Part shown: piece after piece, positions 1 to 7,614 of the stretch
Layout of the letters: every line of letters begins with the position of its first letter
Numbering within the stretch: the stretch's first letter is position 1
Origin: Lachnospiraceae bacterium
GTDB lineage: Bacteria; Bacillota; Clostridia; Lachnospirales; Lachnospiraceae
Direction: 5' to 3'
Assembly (NCBI GenBank): GCA_014804695.1
Contig: JAAUZJ010000025.1
Span: 17,823 to 52,383, forward strand
DNA length: 34,561 nt
Notes under the pieces: generated by a model
Told to the model about the DNA's origin: nothing
Databases searched by the model: none
The model's input: only the letters and a program-made list of their open reading frames with translations
Made by a program: the position numbers and the translations under genes

Positions 1-1079
1 CTTTTTTCGGTAAGACCTACATAGAGCCTTACGATTCCACCCGTGACTATCATGCACAGAGCAGTAATAAGCCAGCATTGCAGCGACGAAAATCCTTCGT
101 ATTTATGAAAACCATATATAGTCATATAAACAGCTATATGTATTGCATAATATTTTGATATATGTCTGTTGTAATAAAGCACCTGCTTTCCGATCACTCC
201 ACTTTTTTTCATCGCCCCGTCACCAAAGTACAACACACCCGCAAATAAAAGAACATGCGCAATGCTTGCGATAACGTGAAACAGGTCGGGATGGCTATAC
301 GACATACACAGATAGATGTAAAATTCTTCGCCAAACCCATACTTATTTATGGTAAATATCCACCATACCAAAGCGATCACCGCACATATCGGCATTACCA
401 GACAGTAAAACGCTTTTTTATCCTTTACTCTTTGCAGCAAATGTCCGAATGCCACACCCAAAAATGCGTAAGATAAAAAGTAAATTGCAGCAAAGCTGAC
501 AAAATAATCCTCACCTATAATAATTCTTACTATGTAGCCAAGCACAGGAACATTCACGGGTGTTCCGGATATAAACGGAGCCGTTATGGCAAACAGCAAA
601 CCGACAACCGCATAACCGACAGCAGGAAGCTTTATTTTTTTAGCCAGTGCAAGTGTCAGATATATGATACCGGTTATAAAAAATATGTTTATAAACTGTA
701 AATATTCCAACACAATATCAAAATATACCTGCTTGTCATCAAGTCTGTTCCTTACGAACAGATATGGCAAAGACAAGGCTGCAACATAAGCTATATTGCT
801 CAGGTATTGGTATGCGACCATAACAATACCGCTCTTTGCAAGTGCCTTTGCTTCTGAGTTCCTGCTGTACACAGTACCCATACCCATTACAAAGATAAAT
901 ATGGCGGCACCCGATAAGGTGGCAAAACCGTATATTACTCTTATAACGATATCTTCATTGCTCGCGGTTGCCTGATAGGCATGCACCAAAAAGATAAACA
1001 CCATAAAAAAACCCTTTAAATAATCAAATTCGCCTTGTCTTGATGTATTTACAGGTTCCTTATCCAATATACGGTCCAT
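1..1079 (-). CDS. Integral membrane acyltransferase-like protein (partial, runs off left edge)
   Basis: An open frame of 359 codons runs from an ATG at 1077-1079 to the left edge with no stop, so the C-terminus lies outside the window. The start has a strong GGAAGGAG ribosome binding site. The protein is nearly all hydrophobic with about ten likely membrane helices. Its N-terminus (EFDYLKG, then FLVHAYQ in the first helix) resembles membrane acyltransferases of the acyltransferase-3/DUF1624 type, in which a short charged stretch precedes a helix carrying a histidine. Such proteins transfer acyl groups to envelope sugars, but neither substrate nor family can be fixed from this fragment. It is transcribed away from the LytTR operon and separated from it by degenerate 21-bp repeats. 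Confidence 0.68.
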   Translation of the reverse strand, partial: MDRILDKEPVNTSRQGEFDYLKGFFMVFIFLVHAYQATASNEDIVIRVIYGFATLSGAAIFIFVMGMGTVYSRNSEAKALAKSGIVMVAYQYLSNIAYVAALSLPYLFVRNRLDDKQVYFDIVLEYLQFINIFFITGIIYLTLALAKKIKLPAVGYAVVGLLFAITAPFISGTPVNVPVLGYIVRIIIGEDYFVSFAAIYFLSYAFLGVAFGHLLQRVKDKKAFYCLVMPICAVIALVWWIFTINKYGFGEEFYIYLCMSYSHPDLFHVIASIAHVLLFAGVLYFGDGAMKKSGVIGKQVLYYNRHISKYYAIHIAVYMTIYGFHKYEGFSSLQCWLITALCMIVTGGIVRLYVGLTEK

Positions 1080-1182
1080 AGCAAAGCACTCCTTCCGAAA
1101 CATCCCCAGATACAGACACCGGAAAGCAGAAGACTCTCCATTAAATGTCAATTCTTTTCTTAATAGCATACCGCAACAATTC

Positions 1183-1258
1183 AAAAAAGACAAGTGTACC
1201 AAAATGAATTGATAGTGTAACAACATGAATCGACCGTGAAACGACATGAATCGACCGT
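1183..1258. repeat. Degenerate 21-bp tandem repeats, transposon-end-like
   Basis: The 13-mer ATGAATCGACCGT occurs at 1225-1237 and 1246-1258. A weaker unit, ATGAATTGATAGT, lies at 1204-1216, and a fourth unit sharing only AGTGTACCAA lies before it. All are in register at 21 bp. No transposase gene is nearby. Multiple short in-register repeats are known at the ends of IS21- and Tn7-type elements as transposase binding sites, so this may be an orphan transposon end, but that is inference. Confidence 0.5.
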
Positions 1259-1297
1259 CGTGTTTTATTAGCAGGGGGGTAAATGGGTAAATTAGCC

Positions 1298-1334
1298 AAA
1301 AAAATAGAACCCTAACATTCAAAGTTAAGGTTCT
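1298..1334 (-). terminator. Rho-independent terminator of the LytTR operon
   Basis: On the minus strand AGAACCTTAAC, a 7-nt loop and GTTAGGGTTCT form an 11-bp stem with one G.U pair, followed by A and seven Ts. It lies just after the stop of the CPBP-like gene. Confidence 0.8.
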
Positions 1335-1349
1335 TCCTCTTTCTTTTTC

Positions 1350-2024
1350 CTAAATCACAAACATAGAAAACAAAACAACATAGGCCTTCTTCAAATCCCG
1401 ATTAACAAGCAAGTAAACGCTTCCCATCGCAAACCCCAAAGCTATCCCTAATAATCCTGTCAACAGATTTTTAGTAAAGATATGCGCAAGCCCCCAAGTC
1501 AGACCACAAATAATTCCTCCATAAGGAATTTTTTCTTTATGAAACCATACTTCACAGGCCTTCTGGCCGAATACAATAATAAGCAGAAAGAGCATCGTTT
1601 CAAAAGCGTAATATATGTACTGAAAGATAAAAAGAAGTAATCCCTTATTCACATACTCCAAATACACCTTGAACCCATCCCATACTATATAATCAGTGAC
1701 AAAAGCTATCAGAATGAACAGAACACATAAGCCATATTGCCATAATCTCATTGGTTTTCCTTTTTCCAGAAGTTGAAAACGATATTTTTCGCCGGACTTC
1801 CTAATCAGGATAAAAGCAAAAATCCCCCATGTAATACAAGTCAGAATCCAATGTATAATAATCTGTGTATCTGACCAGTCCTGCATAGGCGCACCATATA
1901 ATACGGGCTCAAGCAAGTAAGCATAAAGCACTTCCATGCCAAGTCCCGCAAAAGCATATAATCCAAGCGCCAGGTAATCTCCGCCCGTAATCTTCTCTTT
2001 CCTGTTTTCTTTCTTTTCTTTCAT
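1350..2024 (-). CDS. CPBP-family-like integral membrane protein (possible intramembrane protease)
   Basis: The protein has 224 residues, a lysine-rich cytoplasmic N-terminus and about six membrane helices. The C-terminal half resembles the CPBP (Abi) intramembrane endopeptidase family: WGLAH near residues 177-181 fits the second family motif (FxxxH-type) and a helix with FETMLF near 141-146 sits where the EExxxR motif is expected. That first motif is degenerate, with one Glu rather than the Glu pair plus Arg, so activity is uncertain. It follows the DUF3021 gene by 21 nt with its own AAAGGA site and ends at a terminator, so it is the last gene of the LytTR operon. CPBP proteins are known in prenyl-protein processing and as bacteriocin immunity proteins; here the role is unknown. 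Confidence 0.6.
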   Translation of the reverse strand: MKEKKENRKEKITGGDYLALGLYAFAGLGMEVLYAYLLEPVLYGAPMQDWSDTQIIIHWILTCITWGIFAFILIRKSGEKYRFQLLEKGKPMRLWQYGLCVLFILIAFVTDYIVWDGFKVYLEYVNKGLLLFIFQYIYYAFETMLFLLIIVFGQKACEVWFHKEKIPYGGIICGLTWGLAHIFTKNLLTGLLGIALGFAMGSVYLLVNRDLKKAYVVLFSMFVI

Positions 2025-2045
2025 GTTCTCTGCTTCCTTTCTACC

Positions 2046-2471
2046 CTATTTATGATGTTCTTTTATCTCCTTCAATGCCTGATTGGCAGATTTTATCTCA
2101 TGAAAAACCGCTGCATAATAAATAATGACTCCTATGACATACGGAATCGTAAAAGACAAAAACATATCCCTATAAGCATCTTTGTGAAGCTCACTAAACC
2201 GGCCGCCTAACCATGTTATAAACATAACAACAGAAATCAGCAATATATACTGCCCCAGAATAACAACCAGCAGTGAGTATTTTTGAAAACGATAATACTG
2301 TGATAATACGAAAGTTGCCAAAAGGGAGAGTCCGAACATAATCAATATGTTTTCCTGATAGTTGCCAAAAACCCCTTGCACAATAAATTCCAATAATATC
2401 TTACCAAGTAGCAGCATTGTAAAGACCGTACATACAACGCCCCAAAAATTTTGTCTGTTAATAATTTTCAT
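2046..2471 (-). CDS. DUF3021 family membrane protein, partner of the LytTR regulator
   Basis: This 141-residue protein has four predicted membrane helices and a short charged C-terminal tail (IKSANQALKEIKEHHK), the layout of DUF3021 proteins. Its ATG lies inside the end of the LytTR gene (14-nt overlap), with GGGAGGTGGGTT directly upstream, which points to translational coupling. Genes of this type next to small LytTR regulators form LytTR regulatory systems such as HdrRM and BrsRM of Streptococcus mutans, where the membrane protein restrains the regulator. Assignment to that scheme rests on gene pairing and topology rather than on a diagnostic motif. Confidence 0.75.
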   Translation of the reverse strand: MKIINRQNFWGVVCTVFTMLLLGKILLEFIVQGVFGNYQENILIMFGLSLLATFVLSQYYRFQKYSLLVVILGQYILLISVVMFITWLGGRFSELHKDAYRDMFLSFTIPYVIGVIIYYAAVFHEIKSANQALKEIKEHHK

Positions 2472-2919
2472 AACCCACCTCCCGAATATGATGTAACGCG
2501 TCCAAAAAAGATTTTTTATATGTTCTATTCAAAATCAAAAGCTCGCCATTATCCATTATCAGCCTCAGTCTCATGTTCAAATCTGTTTTTACCTTATTCA
2601 CTTTATAAAGATTTACGGCGGTTGATTTCCCGATTCGTACAAAGCCATAGTTTTCAAAGCATTCCAGGAAATGCTGCAGGCTGTACTCCAACAGATAAAC
2701 TTCTTTTTCCTGATACGCAAAAAGTTTTCTATCTACCACTTCCAGATAATAAATACTCTCAGGATGAAGCTTATGAATCTCATTTTCCTTCTTACCGGCA
2801 ATACTTTGAAATGCATTAAAAAAATCCCGTATTGTTTTTATTTTCTCGGTCTCTTCCCGGAAATGTACTTCCACATAATCCTCTTTTAAGGAAGGTTCAT
2901 TTTGATACCGTATTTTCAT
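2458..2919 (-). CDS. LytTR-domain DNA-binding transcriptional regulator
   Basis: The start is set at the ATG at 2917-2919 (MKIRYQNEPS), giving 153 residues. An upstream in-frame extension to 3033 exists, but its Met codons have no ribosome binding site. There is no receiver domain; roughly residues 45-150 form a LytTR domain: the IYYLEVVDRKLFAY segment, YSLQHFLE, then GFVRIGKSTAVNLYKVNKV and LILNRTYKKSFLDAL, which match the usual order of the family. It is the first gene of a three-gene operon with the DUF3021 and CPBP-like proteins. LytTR regulators bind direct repeats upstream of their targets; two TTGACATA copies 30 bp apart lie 5' of this gene and would suit autoregulation. Confidence 0.85.
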   Translation of the reverse strand: MKIRYQNEPSLKEDYVEVHFREETEKIKTIRDFFNAFQSIAGKKENEIHKLHPESIYYLEVVDRKLFAYQEKEVYLLEYSLQHFLECFENYGFVRIGKSTAVNLYKVNKVKTDLNMRLRLIMDNGELLILNRTYKKSFLDALHHIREVGYENY

Positions 2920-3043
2920 ATAAATCTCTAATCCTTTATTTATTTTTACAATCACATTTATACTATATTTATTACTTGCTTTCATTGCAAGATGGTACTG
3001 CATAAGTTGCGAATATCGGATGCCAAGCTGCACAGTTCATCCG

Positions 3044-3081
3044 TATGTCAACGAACATATCTGTACACATCATTATGTCAA
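3044..3081 (-). promoter_or_regulatory. Direct repeats and candidate promoter of the LytTR operon
   Basis: The octamer TTGACATA occurs twice on the minus strand (3074-3081 and 3044-3051), 30 bp apart, about three helical turns. The upstream copy can serve as a -35 with TATGTT (3054-3059) 16 bp on. Either promoter elements or a LytTR site would explain this; the sequence does not decide. Confidence 0.35.
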
Positions 3082-3087
3082 TAGAAA

Positions 3088-3123
3088 TGCGCATGATGCA
3101 TTCTTAATATGCCACCATGCGCA
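3088..3123 (-). terminator. Hairpin after the GGDEF-EAL gene
   Basis: TGCGCATGATGCAT at 3088-3101 pairs with ATGCCACCATGCGCA at 3109-3123 (one bulge, one G.U) around a 7-nt loop. On the minus strand it is followed by TTTCTATT, a weak T-run. It lies between the GGDEF-EAL stop and the LytTR promoter region and probably separates the two units. Confidence 0.45.
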
Positions 3124-3183
3124 CTTATTATAGGATTCATTCCTCAAATATATTTTTAAACAAAATCTTAAATGCCTCTTACA

Positions 3184-4830
3184 CTATTTCCTATCCTCAT
3201 CCAACAGCTTTTCAAAATCCTGCCGACATACAGGACGTGAATAATGGTATCCCTGAAGCAGCGTTGCATTCAAGTCTCCCACGATATCCGCCACTTTACT
3301 GTTCTCAACACCTTCTATAATAGAATTATATCCTAAGCGCCTGCACATTTCCAAAAGACTGTCAACAATCACATAATCTACGTCGTGTCCCGGCTGTGCA
3401 AGTTCCCTGATAAAAGAATGTTCCACTTTAATATAATCCACAGGCAGCCATTTTAGCATCTCCATAGAAGCATACGCCGTTCCAAAGTCGTCCAACGCTA
3501 TTTTAAAGCCACGCTCCCGCAGCCTGCCAAACATGGCAGCAAGTTCTTTTGGATTTTCCACCTGGCAGCTTTCCGTAAGCTCTATAATAATATATTTCGG
3601 ATTTACTCCATACTTTTCCACACAGGAAATCGCTCTCTCCTCAAAGGCATCGTCTATAAACTGCTGGTAAGATACGTTAAAGCTTATCTGCAATTCTCCA
3701 TATATATCGCGCCATTCCGCTTGTTGCTTAATCGCCTGCTCCATAACCCAGAAGCCGACTTCATTAATATCACCATAATCCTCTAAAACCTTAATAAACT
3801 CCATCGGATAGGAATCTTTAATTCTTTCCCCTTTCCAGCGCAGAAGAGATTCACAACCTGCAATCATGCCGGTGTCCGGATTGATAAATGGCTGGAAGAA
3901 CAACTCAAACCCTTTAAAATCATTTTTAATGCACTGCTTTAAATCTTCCCGTAAAACTAATCCTCTTTCATGTTTTGCGGCAATCTCATCTGAGAAAAAT
4001 GCCAGGTTTCCTCTTCGGTTATTCTTGGCATACTCCAGCGAGTGCTCCAGTTTATTGATAAGAACTTCTCTGCTATCCGCATCCTGAGGGAAAAACACTC
4101 CGCCGGCCGATATGGAAATTCCAACTTTTCGCCCGTCTTCCAGTTTCATAATATCCGTTTCCCGACGTATATTCTCATAAAAATCCGTTACTTCCTGCTG
4201 ATTTGATGCGAAAGCAATAACAAGGAATTCATCCCCGCTAAACCGCAGCACTTTCCATCCGGGATTGCATAAAGCGCTTATCTCTCTCGAAAATTTGATC
4301 AAAAGCTCGTCCCCAATATTATATCCGTAGTTGCTTAAAATTTTCCGAAATCCATCCATACCGATCAACAGAGCAATTCCGGACTGTGAAGCAAAGTCAA
4401 AATAGTGCAGCTCATGTGTTGTCAAAAGGCCTGTCAGAGAATCGTATTTGCTCTGCCCATCTATTCTTGTCATAAGTCCCGCAAAAATGATAGGATTTCC
4501 TTCCGCATCCCTAATCACGCTGCCCTTGCATTCCACCCACACATAGCTGCCAGATTTATTCAATGCCCTGTATTGGCAATTATGATATTTATTTTTGCCG
4601 GAAAACACACCTTCAATATCATCCACATAAACCTTCAAGTCATCCGGATGTACATGCTGTGCCCATACATTCGCCGCATCCTTCAGATACTCTCCTTCTA
4701 ATCCGAAATAATTCACGGCAGCTTTAGACCAGCGGGAAATATCCGTTTTCATATCACATACATAGATGTAAACATTATCGGATGCCGACGCAAACGCTTC
4801 GAACAATTCATTATTAAAAACATCACTCAT
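3184..4830 (-). CDS. PAS-GGDEF-EAL cyclic-di-GMP signalling protein
   Basis: The ATG at 4828-4830 is chosen because GGGGG lies six bases upstream; the longer frame begins with TTG at 4854 without a usable site. In the longer numbering a PAS domain (about 25-135, with HPDD and the YVWVE strand) precedes a GGDEF domain (about 140-290) and an EAL domain (about 305-550). The GGDEF signature reads SGDEF (206-210), so synthase activity is doubtful. The EAL domain keeps ESLLRW (335-340), the Asn in FNVS, Glu in ELTES, DDFGTAYAS (455) and EGVE (514), so c-di-GMP phosphodiesterase activity is likely; KVEHSF replaces the usual KIDRSF. It is cytoplasmic with no membrane helix. It follows the FIST-GGDEF gene on the same strand, 91 nt apart, with a conserved leader element between them. 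Confidence 0.92.
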   Translation of the reverse strand: MSDVFNNELFEAFASASDNVYIYVCDMKTDISRWSKAAVNYFGLEGEYLKDAANVWAQHVHPDDLKVYVDDIEGVFSGKNKYHNCQYRALNKSGSYVWVECKGSVIRDAEGNPIIFAGLMTRIDGQSKYDSLTGLLTTHELHYFDFASQSGIALLIGMDGFRKILSNYGYNIGDELLIKFSREISALCNPGWKVLRFSGDEFLVIAFASNQQEVTDFYENIRRETDIMKLEDGRKVGISISAGGVFFPQDADSREVLINKLEHSLEYAKNNRRGNLAFFSDEIAAKHERGLVLREDLKQCIKNDFKGFELFFQPFINPDTGMIAGCESLLRWKGERIKDSYPMEFIKVLEDYGDINEVGFWVMEQAIKQQAEWRDIYGELQISFNVSYQQFIDDAFEERAISCVEKYGVNPKYIIIELTESCQVENPKELAAMFGRLRERGFKIALDDFGTAYASMEMLKWLPVDYIKVEHSFIRELAQPGHDVDYVIVDSLLEMCRRLGYNSIIEGVENSKVADIVGDLNATLLQGYHYSRPVCRQDFEKLLDEDRK

Positions 4831-4841
4831 AATAACCCCCA

Positions 4842-4903
4842 CATTCTTGCTCAACCTGCTATGTTTGTACCTGATGCCAACGGCGTCAGTACAAACTCGC
4901 GAT
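4842..4903 (-). repeat. Dispersed leader element, copy A
   Basis: Read on the minus strand this begins ATCGCGAGTTTGT, contains TGGCATCAGG and ends AGGTTGAG..AGAATG. Copy B at 33799-33858 shares these three blocks in the same order, spacing and orientation, upstream of the aconitase gene. Here GTTTGTA and TACAAAC pair, as do CTGATGCC and GGCGTCAG (one wobble), giving a ~15-bp hairpin. It lies 12 nt before the GGDEF-EAL start. Confidence 0.65.
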
Positions 4904-4927
4904 TGAAAAATCTTCGATTTTTCAATC
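4901..4927 (-). other. Perfect 12-bp hairpin over the FIST-GGDEF stop codon
   Basis: GATTGAAAAATC, TTC loop, GATTTTTCAATC. The stem contains the TGA stop of the FIST-GGDEF gene (4922-4924). It has no T-run of its own on the minus strand, so it is better described as a 3' stabilising or attenuating hairpin than as a classic terminator. Confidence 0.6.
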
Positions 4928-6697
4928 TAGTCTCACAACCTGGTTCTTTCCGGCTGCCTTTGCCATATAAAGAGCTTTATCTACTCTGTTGTAAATCGTG
5001 TCGGCACTTTCATCCTTTGCCTGCGTTACCCCAATACTGACTGTCTGGCATCCGGCAGTTTCATATGATACCGCAGAAAACTCCATACGGATTTTTTCTG
5101 CCAGGGCTGCTGCATCATCCACATTACTGTCAGACAGCAATATCATAAATTCTTCACCGCCCCAACGACCAAGGGAGCAAGCGTGTACCCCTTCCGTTGT
5201 CTTCCTGAGAACGTCTGACAGTGCTTGAATTACGTGATCTCCCTCTTTGTGCCCATAGATATCGTTTACCTTTTTAAAATTATCAATATCCAGCATGATC
5301 AAGGAAATATCATTGCATATTTCCTGATTTTTACGTTTATCCAAAGCTCTGCGGATTTTTCTCTCAATCTCCGCACGGTTATAAAGCCTTGTTAATCCAT
5401 CCGTAACAGAGGTTAAAGCAAGCTTCATATTCATTTCCTCTAACTCTGCAGTGGACGCCTCGATAAAGGAAACAAAACGCCTTATAATAGGTATCCTTTC
5501 GTTATTGTCATTGTCAATCTGCGCCTTGGCTATATTCACTTTATTGCCATTCTCCGGAATATCTCCTTCCCGCATGGCAACAAGCACAAGGGTCACATTG
5601 AAATTGAGCATATCACCCTTTATGCGTATAAACTCGCCATGTGTATAAAAGCCCGTTGTAGATGCAACGCTGTTAAACAAAATCGTCTCGTCACTAATAT
5701 TTTCATCTCCCCAGAATGCCTTTCTGGCAGCACAGGAGAAAGTCTGTATAACTTCAGGGCAAAAGTCCGCTATATTCTGCCCATCCTCCCTGATACTGGC
5801 AAGAATTGTCTCCGGATCGCCATAGGCAAGTCTGACAATCGCATCTTCCTTCATGTCAGAAGACATCACAAGAGAATCGTCATCATTGACTGCCAGCGGA
5901 CAACGCAGAATATCAACATCGCCATGTTCCAAAAAAAGCGGGAATTCCAGTGTATTAGAGAAAAATCTTTCATTTTTGTTGATATTTAAAAATCTCCGGT
6001 AAACGTCTAAAGCGGGTTTGCCGTCCAACTCATACAAAATCTCCCTGTCCGCCTTTGTAATCCTGAATCTTCTTTTTAACGGCTTCCATCCTGAAATAAA
6101 TGTGCTGTATGTATGAAAATCTTCCCCGCCCAACAACAGAAAAATGATACCATGCTCTAAAAAACCGTTACCTTTGGAAAACACGAATGCCGTATCATCA
6201 TCCATATCGGGATTAAATGCACCGCCGCCAAATACCTGGATATCCTCCCGTAAATGGCTCATTTCATTGCAAAACTCCATCATGGACATATCCATGATAG
6301 TAGCATGCATTTCTACTGCCTGAACCCATGGATTTGCATCACAATATCCTTTTAGCACTTCCACATCCTGAACCGCATTTTCCTCCGTAAAAGGAAGCTG
6401 AAGAATTTTCGCCTGAGTAGTCTCATATTCAAAAATGGTACATGTCAAAATAATCTTGGTGTCTGACAATGCTCCATCCATGATATTGGCATTCGTTGTA
6501 CATCCCAAATACAGCGCATCCGGCATTTCGTCATCCAGACAATCACAAATATCCTGGATATGTTCAACATCCATATCCTCCGAATATATTCTGAATATAG
6601 TAATATAAGCCGAATGGGAAGCTCGCCATTGCTTAATCTCCTTAAGCTCTTCAATCAATCTTTTATCATCTTTATAGAGAATTTTAAATTGTTTCAT
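4922..6697 (-). CDS. FIST-domain sensor diguanylate cyclase
   Basis: A 591-residue cytoplasmic protein. FIST_N covers about 25-225 (YLGCTTNANIMDG near 63-75), FIST_C about 226-375 (YTHGEFIRI near 351), and after a short helix a GGDEF domain covers about 425-591. The active site is intact: GGEEF at 513-517 preceded by GRW, with LDIDNFKKVND near 469-479. The RxxD inhibitory site expected upstream of GGEEF is missing (Cys at the Asp position), so product inhibition is probably weak. FIST domains are thought to sense small ligands such as amino acids. The start ATG has AGAGGGAGAAATAC upstream, and a near-consensus sigma A promoter lies at 6740-6768. With the downstream GGDEF-EAL protein it makes a synthesis/degradation pair. 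Confidence 0.92.
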   Translation of the reverse strand: MKQFKILYKDDKRLIEELKEIKQWRASHSAYITIFRIYSEDMDVEHIQDICDCLDDEMPDALYLGCTTNANIMDGALSDTKIILTCTIFEYETTQAKILQLPFTEENAVQDVEVLKGYCDANPWVQAVEMHATIMDMSMMEFCNEMSHLREDIQVFGGGAFNPDMDDDTAFVFSKGNGFLEHGIIFLLLGGEDFHTYSTFISGWKPLKRRFRITKADREILYELDGKPALDVYRRFLNINKNERFFSNTLEFPLFLEHGDVDILRCPLAVNDDDSLVMSSDMKEDAIVRLAYGDPETILASIREDGQNIADFCPEVIQTFSCAARKAFWGDENISDETILFNSVASTTGFYTHGEFIRIKGDMLNFNVTLVLVAMREGDIPENGNKVNIAKAQIDNDNNERIPIIRRFVSFIEASTAELEEMNMKLALTSVTDGLTRLYNRAEIERKIRRALDKRKNQEICNDISLIMLDIDNFKKVNDIYGHKEGDHVIQALSDVLRKTTEGVHACSLGRWGGEEFMILLSDSNVDDAAALAEKIRMEFSAVSYETAGCQTVSIGVTQAKDESADTIYNRVDKALYMAKAAGKNQVVRLD

Positions 6698-6739
6698 GTA
6701 TTTCTCCCTCTTTTTTATTCATAGCTGCTTTCACAATAT

Positions 6740-6768
6740 ATTATAATTGTTTTTTAGTGTTTTGGCAA
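6740..6768 (-). promoter_or_regulatory. Sigma A promoter of the FIST-GGDEF gene
   Basis: TTGCCA (6763-6768), 17-bp spacer, TATAAT (6740-6745), 43 nt before the start codon on the minus strand. Confidence 0.8.
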
Positions 6769-6779
6769 TCTTTACAAAA

Positions 6780-7008
6780 CTCGATCAGTCAAACCCACGG
6801 AGGAAACTCCCCTGGACAAGTTCTCAAATGTCCTTGTTTTACAATCAATTTCCATATGACAATAACAAAGCCACCTCTGATCACCTTTATATTCTGAGAG
6901 ATGGCTTGCTATATATATTTAATTCTCTAAATCATCTGCTTCAATTAACAATATCTTTGTTTGGAAAAACAATGTCTGTAGCTATTTATCCTTCAAGCCC
7001 ACACATTT
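6780..7008. other. Gene-free AT-rich stretch
   Basis: About 230 bp between the FIST-GGDEF promoter and the stop of the membrane protein gene. The only open frame (plus strand, 6747-7031) has no ribosome binding site and no recognisable protein features. Small inverted repeats are present near 6798-6830 (GGAGGAAACTCC; GGACA..TGTCC), but no clear terminator with a T-run. Confidence 0.5.
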
Positions 7009-7482
7009 TTACACCTTATCGCACACCTTAAAATAACTGACATTCAACTGATACCGAATCTGCAATCTCATCAAGTGATCAAATATCGCAAATAACAAAA
7101 TAAACACAACAGCCTGCGACACAATTGTTCTGAACCACATACCACAAAAACGATATAACACAAAGTAAAAAATAATAAAAGAAACCGGAATCGAAAACGT
7201 AATTCTTATTATAAAATCACATATGTAATAAAGAAGCGCATCATATTCTTTCTTGCTTATAAGCCTAAAGAATAAGATAAGAAACATATTTGCAAACAAA
7301 AAAGCTGCAAGCAAAAGTGCGCGCTTTGAATCAATAAAATAATTTCCAAAGATAGAATCCATGACTACGGAAATATAAATTTCATTCATAATAGTAACAA
7401 ATACAACCGACACTGTCGCTGCATAAACGATCAAATTAAAAGCACGGAAAATGTAGCGGGCCGGCTTATATTGATTATACAT
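7009..7482 (-). CDS. Four-helix membrane protein of unknown function
   Basis: The start is placed at the ATG at 7480-7482 (MYNQYKPARYIF), seven residues inside the longest frame, because GGAGGGG lies just upstream. The 157-residue product has four likely membrane helices (about 10-40, 55-75, 90-115 and 120-140 in the long numbering) and a basic C-terminal tail. I do not recognise a family. It is divergent from an XRE repressor gene 132 bp away, and palindromes overlap its promoter, so it is probably controlled by that repressor. Base composition is clearly more AT-rich than the surrounding housekeeping genes, which would fit acquisition by transfer. Confidence 0.65.
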   Translation of the reverse strand: MYNQYKPARYIFRAFNLIVYAATVSVVFVTIMNEIYISVVMDSIFGNYFIDSKRALLLAAFLFANMFLILFFRLISKKEYDALLYYICDFIIRITFSIPVSFIIFYFVLYRFCGMWFRTIVSQAVVFILLFAIFDHLMRLQIRYQLNVSYFKVCDKV

Positions 7483-7533
7483 ATGGAACCCCTCCTCACA
7501 CAAGGCATAATCTTTGCCTTGTTGTCAATAATT

Positions 7534-7562
7534 AATATACTATAGTATTTTTATAAAGTCAA
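7534..7562 (-). promoter_or_regulatory. Sigma A promoter of the membrane protein gene
   Basis: TTGACT (7557-7562), 17-bp spacer, TATATT (7534-7539). The perfect palindrome ATACTATAGTAT (7537-7548) overlaps the -10 and the inverted repeat at 7551-7576 overlaps the -35. On the plus strand TTGTCA (7522-7527) with TATTTT 18 bp on is a possible promoter for the XRE gene. Confidence 0.6.
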
Positions 7563-7576
7563 TTATCACTTTATAA
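7551..7576. promoter_or_regulatory. Operator-like inverted repeat between divergent genes
   Basis: TTATAAAGT (7551-7559) and ACTTTATAA (7568-7576) are perfect inverted copies separated by 8 bp, within the overlapping promoters of the membrane protein and XRE genes. It is a likely binding site for the XRE protein; no binding data can be read from sequence. Confidence 0.5.
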
Positions 7577-7614
7577 TAGTAAATAAATATTTGACCATCA
7601 TAAGAGGGTATGGC

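Noticed and set aside
1183..1258. CRISPR array
   Set aside because: Units abut at 21 bp with no unique spacers, and no cas gene is present.
6747..7031. 94-codon plus-strand open frame
   Set aside because: No ribosome binding site, no family or membrane features, overlaps the end of the real minus-strand gene; read as non-coding.
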